Source: an uncultured Prevotella sp. (GTDB taxonomy: Bacteria; Bacteroidota; Bacteroidia; Bacteroidales; Bacteroidaceae). From it: DNA of 10,488 bases. The position numbers and the translations under genes were made by a program. Each line of letters opens with the position of its first letter. Positions within the stretch are counted from its first letter, which is position 1. Below the pieces are notes generated by a model. It saw only the letters and a program-made list of their open reading frames with translations. It ran no database searches and was not told where the DNA came from. Below, one piece after another: positions 5,724 through 10,488 of the stretch. Location of the stretch: contig CALZDK010000060.1 of assembly GCA_945637645.1 (NCBI GenBank), forward strand, positions 1-10,488. The letters are read 5' to 3'.

Positions 5724-8700
5724 ATGAAAAGATATATTTTGACATTCGTTGTCGCTTTGTTAGCGCTGATAGCCAATGCGCAGAAAGTGACGGTAACGGG
5801 ACAGGTGACATCGTCGCTCGACAAGGAGCCACTCATTGGAGTCACCGTGTTGATAAAAGGTACTGGAACAGGTGCAGTGACCGACTTCGACGGCAACTAC
5901 ACCATCCAGGCGGAGAAAAACTCCACATTGGTATTCTCAATGATTGGCTACAAGACCAAGGAATACAAGGTGGGAACAACAAACACCACGTTCAACGTGG
6001 CTCTCGACGACACGAGCAACGACCTCAACGAGGTGGTAGTAATCGGTTACGGTGTAGCAAAGAAAGGCGACCTCACCAGTTCCATCTCTGCCATCAAGGG
6101 CGACAAGCTCGACAAGATGTCAACAGGTAACGTGATGAGCGCGTTGCAGGGACAGGTGAACGGTGTGCAGGTGTCAACGGCAGGTGGTCCGGGATCATCG
6201 CCACGCGTCATCATCCGTGGTATCTCAACGGTGAACGGCAGCGACCCTCTCTACGTTGTTGACGGAATGCCGGTGGGCACCAACATCAACTTCCTCAACC
6301 AGAACGACATCGAGAGCATGCAGGTGCTGAAGGACGCGTCGGCGTCTGCCATCTACGGTACACGAGCTTCCAACGGTGTGGTTCTCATCACCACAAAGAA
6401 GGGCGCACAGGGCGCGACAAAGTTCACCGCCTCGGCAAGTGTAGGTTTCCAGACTCTCGCAAAGCCTGAGATAGCATCGGCAGAGGAATATGAAAAGGTG
6501 TATAACGCACGCTACACCAACGACGGACAGAAGTCGCCATTCACCAATGGCGGCGCAAAGACCGACTGGTGGGACGAGTGTCTCAACAGCGTGGCACTGC
6601 AGCAGAACTACAACTTCGGTTTCTCAGGAGGCAACGACAAGTTGCTCTACTCAGCCAACATCGGCTACTACCGCCAGGAATCACAGTATAAGGTGGGCGA
6701 ATGGCAGAAACTCTCGGCACGCTTCTCAATGGAGTATAAGTTCAACAACATTGTGAAGGCAGGTATCGACATGACACCACGCTACGAGCAGTGGGCAAAC
6801 ACCCCAAATCTTATGGGAGCAATGATGTCGATGGACCCGACAACGCCTATCATGCGTCCTGAGAGCGAGTGGACAAGCAACCCATACAGCAACTACGCCC
6901 GTTCGGCAAACAACCAGGAGTGGAACCCCGTGGCAAACATGTACCGCATGGACACCAACTCTGACGAGTACGGACTCCTTGCCACACCATTCATCAGCAT
7001 CACCCCGATAGAAGGTCTTACCTTCCGTTCGCAGTTTGGCATCAACGCACACTTCCGCATGTCAGACGCCTTCACGCCAAACTTCTTCATCGACAACCTT
7101 GAGCAGGTGGAGAAGAACAAGGCAGAGCGCAAAATGGATAACTGGGTTGACTGGAACTGGACAAACACACTGACCTACATGAAGCAGTTCAACAAGAAGC
7201 ACAACCTCAACGTTATGGCAGGCTACACCATGGAACGCTTCCAGTACTACTATCTGAACGGTTCGCGCGAGCTTATCCCGTCGAATGTTGAGGACATGCG
7301 CTACGTCAGCGCCGGTACGGACAACATGCAGGTTTCGGGCTCAAACACCTACTCTTCGCTGATCTCATATCTCGGACGTGTGATGTACAACTACGACGAG
7401 CGTTACTATCTCACAGCATCAATCCGTGTGGATGGTTCGTCAAAGTTCCCTACAGGCAACAAATACGCAACCTTCCCTGCTGTCAGCCTTGCATGGCGCA
7501 TCACAGGCGAGGAATTCATGAAGAAGCAGAACGTGGTTGACGACCTCAAGCTCCGTCTCGGTTGGGGTAAGGTGGGTAACCAGAACATCGACAACTCAGC
7601 CTACGTCAGCTCCATCGGCACCATGCGCTACGTGTTCGGCAACCAGATTGGCATCGGTTCGCAAATAAGCTCCATCGGCAACAGCGGCATACAGTGGGAG
7701 ACCGTAGAGGACTACAACGTGGGTCTCGACATGGCATTCCTCGGCAGCCGCCTGCGCGTCACCGCAGACTGGTTTATGAAGAAGAGCCACGACATGCTCC
7801 TGAAGAAAGACAACCTGCTGATTCTCGGCTACCCGATGTGGAACGGACAGATGTGGGAGAACATCGGTGAGATGAAGGCAACTGGTTGGGAACTCGGCAT
7901 CAACTGGAACGACCGTGCCGGCGACTTCAACTACGGTGTGGGCGTGAACCTCTCTTCCGTAAAGAACAAGGCAGTGACACTCAACGGCGACTACATCTAC
8001 ACCGGATCTCACAGCGGCGACTACATCATCCGCAACGAGGCAGGCGAGCTGCTCAGCCAGTTCTATGGCTACACCGTTGACGGCATCTTCCAGAACGAGA
8101 CAGAGGTGAACTCATACACAAGCCAGTATGGCGACCTGATGCAGCCAAACGCCAAGCCAGGCGACTTCCGCTACAAAGACCTCAACCAGGACGGCACCAT
8201 CGACGAGAAGGACAAGTCGTATATCGGCAATCCGTTCCCAGACCTCATGGTGGGTGTTAACCTCAACGCCTCATGGAAGAACTTCGACATCCTCGCCAAC
8301 TTCTACGGCACCATAGGCAACGACATCTACAACCTGAACAAGGACCGCTACTTCGGCACCAACGGACAGAACGTGATAGCAGGCACCTACGACAAGGCAT
8401 GGCGTCCAGACAACACCAACACCGATGTGCCACGCCTCTCGGTGAACGATGCCAACGGCAACCACAACAAGCCATCGACATTCTTCGTGGAGGACGGCAG
8501 CTACATGCGTCTGAAACTCTTGCAGATAGGTTACACCCTGCCAAAGAAGGTGTTCAACGACAAGCTGACGATGCGTCTCTCGCTTTCGGCACAGAACCTC
8601 TTCACCATCAGCGGATACTCAGGCATGGACCCGGAAACAGCTTCCATGGGTGGAGCCACAGAGTCGGGTATCGACTGGACAGGCTATCCTAACCCACGCA

Positions 8701-8732
8701 CATTCCTGCTTGGTGTGAACTTGAATTTCTAA
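5724..8732 (+). CDS. SusC/RagA-family TonB-dependent outer-membrane transporter
   Basis: 1002 residues, normal for the family. It forms the beta-barrel that imports oligomers captured by its SusD partner, using TonB-ExbBD energy. In order: a signal peptide at residues 1-20 (ending ALIANAQ); a carboxypeptidase-regulatory-like beta-sandwich at about 21-95 (VTVTGQV, PLIGVTVLIKGT, DFDGNYTI); a TonB box near 102-110 (NEVVVIGYG); and a plug domain about 115-226 with the conserved LQGQVNGVQV, PRVIIRGIST, PLYVVDGMP and DASASAIYGTRASNGVVLITT stretches. The barrel fills the rest and ends in YPNPRTFLLGVNLNF with a terminal Phe for barrel insertion. There is no STN domain at the N-terminus, so sigma/anti-sigma signalling of the FecA type is not expected; this fits control by the divergent regulator. 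No promoter consensus is seen in the 35-nt upstream gap, so it is probably co-transcribed with the preceding lipoprotein. Confidence 0.97.
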   Translation: MKRYILTFVVALLALIANAQKVTVTGQVTSSLDKEPLIGVTVLIKGTGTGAVTDFDGNYTIQAEKNSTLVFSMIGYKTKEYKVGTTNTTFNVALDDTSNDLNEVVVIGYGVAKKGDLTSSISAIKGDKLDKMSTGNVMSALQGQVNGVQVSTAGGPGSSPRVIIRGISTVNGSDPLYVVDGMPVGTNINFLNQNDIESMQVLKDASASAIYGTRASNGVVLITTKKGAQGATKFTASASVGFQTLAKPEIASAEEYEKVYNARYTNDGQKSPFTNGGAKTDWWDECLNSVALQQNYNFGFSGGNDKLLYSANIGYYRQESQYKVGEWQKLSARFSMEYKFNNIVKAGIDMTPRYEQWANTPNLMGAMMSMDPTTPIMRPESEWTSNPYSNYARSANNQEWNPVANMYRMDTNSDEYGLLATPFISITPIEGLTFRSQFGINAHFRMSDAFTPNFFIDNLEQVEKNKAERKMDNWVDWNWTNTLTYMKQFNKKHNLNVMAGYTMERFQYYYLNGSRELIPSNVEDMRYVSAGTDNMQVSGSNTYSSLISYLGRVMYNYDERYYLTASIRVDGSSKFPTGNKYATFPAVSLAWRITGEEFMKKQNVVDDLKLRLGWGKVGNQNIDNSAYVSSIGTMRYVFGNQIGIGSQISSIGNSGIQWETVEDYNVGLDMAFLGSRLRVTADWFMKKSHDMLLKKDNLLILGYPMWNGQMWENIGEMKATGWELGINWNDRAGDFNYGVGVNLSSVKNKAVTLNGDYIYTGSHSGDYIIRNEAGELLSQFYGYTVDGIFQNETEVNSYTSQYGDLMQPNAKPGDFRYKDLNQDGTIDEKDKSYIGNPFPDLMVGVNLNASWKNFDILANFYGTIGNDIYNLNKDRYFGTNGQNVIAGTYDKAWRPDNTNTDVPRLSVNDANGNHNKPSTFFVEDGSYMRLKLLQIGYTLPKKVFNDKLTMRLSLSAQNLFTISGYSGMDPETASMGGATESGIDWTGYPNPRTFLLGVNLNF

Positions 8733-8761
8733 TGAACGAATAACATATAAAGAAGAAATTT

Positions 8762-10357
8762 ATGAAGAACTCAATATTGAAACTGACCATTGTGGCAGGT
8801 CTGGGAATGACAATGTCAAGCTGCTCCGACTTCCTCAACGAGCCGATACTCGGACAGCAGGACTTGACAAACTATTTCGCCACTGAAGAAGAGTGTGAGA
8901 AACACATCACCGGTTGCTACTCCTACTTAGGATGCGACGACTGGTGGCAGATATACAAGCACTACAACTCGATGAACATCTGCACCGACGACCAGTGGAT
9001 GGGCAACACCACACAGGATCCGGGCGACTATCTTCACCTGGCACACTACACAGGAAACACCGTGAGTGCAGGAAACGCCGTGCAGAACTTCTGGCAGTAT
9101 CGCTACAAGGGAATACTGCAGTGCAACATCGCAATAGAGAAGATTCCTAACGTGCAGTTCAACGACGAGAAACTGAAGAACCGTCTCGTGGGAGAGGCAA
9201 AGTTTATGCGTGCCTTCGAATATTTCGAACTCGCCTACAACTTCGGCGGACTGCCATTGGTAACAGGAATGCTTATGCCGGCGGAGGTTCAGGGCATAGA
9301 GCGCGCCTCGCTTGCCGACACCTACGCCCTGATAGAGCAAGACCTGAAGGACGCCATAGAGGTGCTGCCGCTCCGCTCGCAGTATTCTGATTCCGACATG
9401 GGACGCATCACCAAGGGTGCCGCCCAGGGAATGCTCGGAAAGGTTTATCTCGCACAAGGGAAATATGCCGAGGCTGCCACAGTGCTGAAGGCTGTGATAG
9501 ACAGCAAGGAGTATCGCCTGCTCGACGATTACTCAAAGGTGTGGAACATGGATTACAACAACAGCGAGGAGAGCCTGTTTGAGTTCCAGACAATGTACAG
9601 CGCAAGCTACAACCTCGGAGAACGATGGTCGGTGGTGTGCGGATCACGCGACGACAACGGATGGTCGTGGGGATTGCCTACAAGCAACCTGGAGAAGGCG
9701 TTCAAGGATGCCGGCGACGATGTGCGCCTGCGTTACACCATACTCCACGACGGACAAACCGACGTGCCCGGCGACCCGACATGGAACGAAGACAATCCTT
9801 ACGTCATCTCTGCCAGCAAGCACAAGAGCCAGCGTTGCAACATGAAGCTCTTCATTCCTGTTGAGAAACGTCCGTCGCCATACGACGCGCCGAAGATTCC
9901 TCTCAACATCCGCATCCTGCGCTATGCCGACGTGCTGCTGATGTATGCCGAGGCTTGCAACGAACAGGGCAACGACGCACAGGCACGCGAGGCACTCAAC
10001 CAGGTGCGCGACCGCGTAAACCTCGACCCAGTGACCTCAAGCGGCAAGACACTGCGCGACGCCATCCGCTTAGAGCGTCGTCTTGAACTCGCCTTCGAGC
10101 CTGGAATCCGCCTCTTCGACCTCCGTCGTTGGAAGGACGACAACGGCAAGCTCGCAATACAGAACGTCATGGGTCCTAACGGTTCGTTTGTGAAGTACAA
10201 CCTTGAGGAGTCGGAGGACGAGTGTGAGCGAAACAACCAGAACGAGAACTCCAACAAGGGCTACTTCTTCAAGGAGGGACGCGACGAGTTGTTCCCAATT
10301 CCTAACTCGGAGATAACGATGTCCAACGGATCTATAAAGCAGAACCCTGGTTATTAA
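8762..10357 (+). CDS. SusD/RagB-family nutrient-binding outer-membrane lipoprotein
   Basis: 531 residues. It is the surface lid and binding subunit of the SusCD transporter. The lipoprotein signal peptide ends at Cys21 (MTMSSC), followed by SDFLNEP, typical of SusD proteins. The N-terminal part has TPR-like helices (GEAKFMRAFEYFELAYNFGG; AAQGMLGKVYLAQGKYAEA). The C-terminal RagB/SusD domain shows RILRYADVLLMYAEACNEQG (from about residue 384), LNQVRDRVNL, IRLERRLELAFEPGIRLFDL (about 435-454) with RRWK just after, and an ending with the usual DELFPIPNSEI and QNPGY. The ATG at 8762 follows the susC stop by 29 nt, with the A/G-rich AAAGAAGAAATTT just upstream acting as a loose ribosome entry site. 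It appears intact. No strong terminator hairpin is seen in the 76 nt after the stop, so transcription may continue into genes beyond the window. Which ligand it binds cannot be read from the sequence. Confidence 0.97.
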   Translation: MKNSILKLTIVAGLGMTMSSCSDFLNEPILGQQDLTNYFATEEECEKHITGCYSYLGCDDWWQIYKHYNSMNICTDDQWMGNTTQDPGDYLHLAHYTGNTVSAGNAVQNFWQYRYKGILQCNIAIEKIPNVQFNDEKLKNRLVGEAKFMRAFEYFELAYNFGGLPLVTGMLMPAEVQGIERASLADTYALIEQDLKDAIEVLPLRSQYSDSDMGRITKGAAQGMLGKVYLAQGKYAEAATVLKAVIDSKEYRLLDDYSKVWNMDYNNSEESLFEFQTMYSASYNLGERWSVVCGSRDDNGWSWGLPTSNLEKAFKDAGDDVRLRYTILHDGQTDVPGDPTWNEDNPYVISASKHKSQRCNMKLFIPVEKRPSPYDAPKIPLNIRILRYADVLLMYAEACNEQGNDAQAREALNQVRDRVNLDPVTSSGKTLRDAIRLERRLELAFEPGIRLFDLRRWKDDNGKLAIQNVMGPNGSFVKYNLEESEDECERNNQNENSNKGYFFKEGRDELFPIPNSEITMSNGSIKQNPGY

Positions 10358-10433
10358 ACATCATACAACTCAGTTATTAGCAAAAATTGATTTGGTAGTG
10401 GATTGTATTTCAGGATAACACTTTTCAACAAAT

Positions 10434-10488
10434 AACTCGTCAACTTGTCAACTCGTCAACTTGTCAACTTGTCAACTCGTCAACTTGT
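10434..10488. repeat. Tandem octamer array AACTYGTC, truncated by the window end
   Basis: Six full 8-bp copies and a seventh of 7 bp run without gaps from 10434 to the last base. The only variation is C or T at position 5, in the order C, T, C, T, T, C, T. The array follows the susD-like stop by 76 nt and continues beyond the window, so total length is unknown. Because 8 and 3 are coprime, all three plus-strand frames cycle through the same codons without a stop, while the minus strand meets TGA every 24 bp. Confidence 0.9.

Noticed and set aside
7608..7684. Direct repeat of AGCTCCATCGGCA within the susC-like gene
   Set aside because: It encodes two SSIG segments in the barrel, and short repeats of this kind are expected from barrel strands and codon bias.
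10358..10433. Terminator or promoter after the susD-like gene
   Set aside because: I see no GC-rich hairpin with a T-run and no convincing -7 element in these AT-rich bases.
10434..10488. CRISPR array
   Set aside because: The 8-bp units are directly adjacent with no spacers, far shorter than CRISPR repeats, and no cas gene is present.

Overview
The window looks like a chromosomal segment of a Bacteroidales bacterium, most likely Prevotella or a close relative. The evidence is a complete Sus-type outer-membrane uptake operon, lipoproteins with the acidic residues after the lipobox Cys typical of Bacteroidetes surface lipoproteins, genes without strong Shine-Dalgarno sequences, and TAnnTTTG-type -7 promoter elements at three plausible sites. 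The genus is an inference; no rRNA or other marker is present.

Layout: bases 1-226 have no convincing gene, perhaps the decayed tail of an upstream one. A promoter at 227-256 precedes recO (294-1022, +), a housekeeping recombination gene. Convergent to it lies a large regulator gene (1056-4013, -). Its product has a periplasmic two-component-regulator beta-propeller, a Y_Y_Y domain, one membrane segment, a charged coiled coil and a C-terminal AraC-type DNA-binding domain. It lacks the histidine kinase and receiver domains of a canonical hybrid two-component system (HTCS). A 217-bp divergent intergenic region (4014-4230) carries a promoter on each strand, a large imperfect inverted repeat between them, and a leader with two overlapping micro-ORFs. 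Rightwards follow a SusE/F-like multidomain surface lipoprotein (4231-5688), a SusC-like TonB-dependent transporter (5724-8732) and a SusD-like lipoprotein (8762-10357), with gaps of only 35 and 29 nt. The window ends in an array of the octamer AACTYGTC (10434-10488), cut by the window edge.

How it works together (inference): the SusE/F-like protein and SusD capture a glycan or similar polymer at the cell surface, SusC imports the oligomers through the outer membrane, and the propeller regulator senses a breakdown product in the periplasm and activates the operon from the shared intergenic region. No glycosidase, protease or sulfatase is in the window, so the substrate cannot be named.

The most notable points are: (1) the regulator appears to be an HTCS collapsed into a membrane-tethered one-component activator, with a relic H-box in which Arg847 occupies the phospho-acceptor His position; (2) the inverted repeat between the divergent promoters is a good candidate operator; (3) the uptake operon leader holds stop-start-overlapping micro-ORFs, one encoding a run of Asn; (4) the SusE/F-like gene precedes rather than follows susCD; (5) the octamer array follows the operon.
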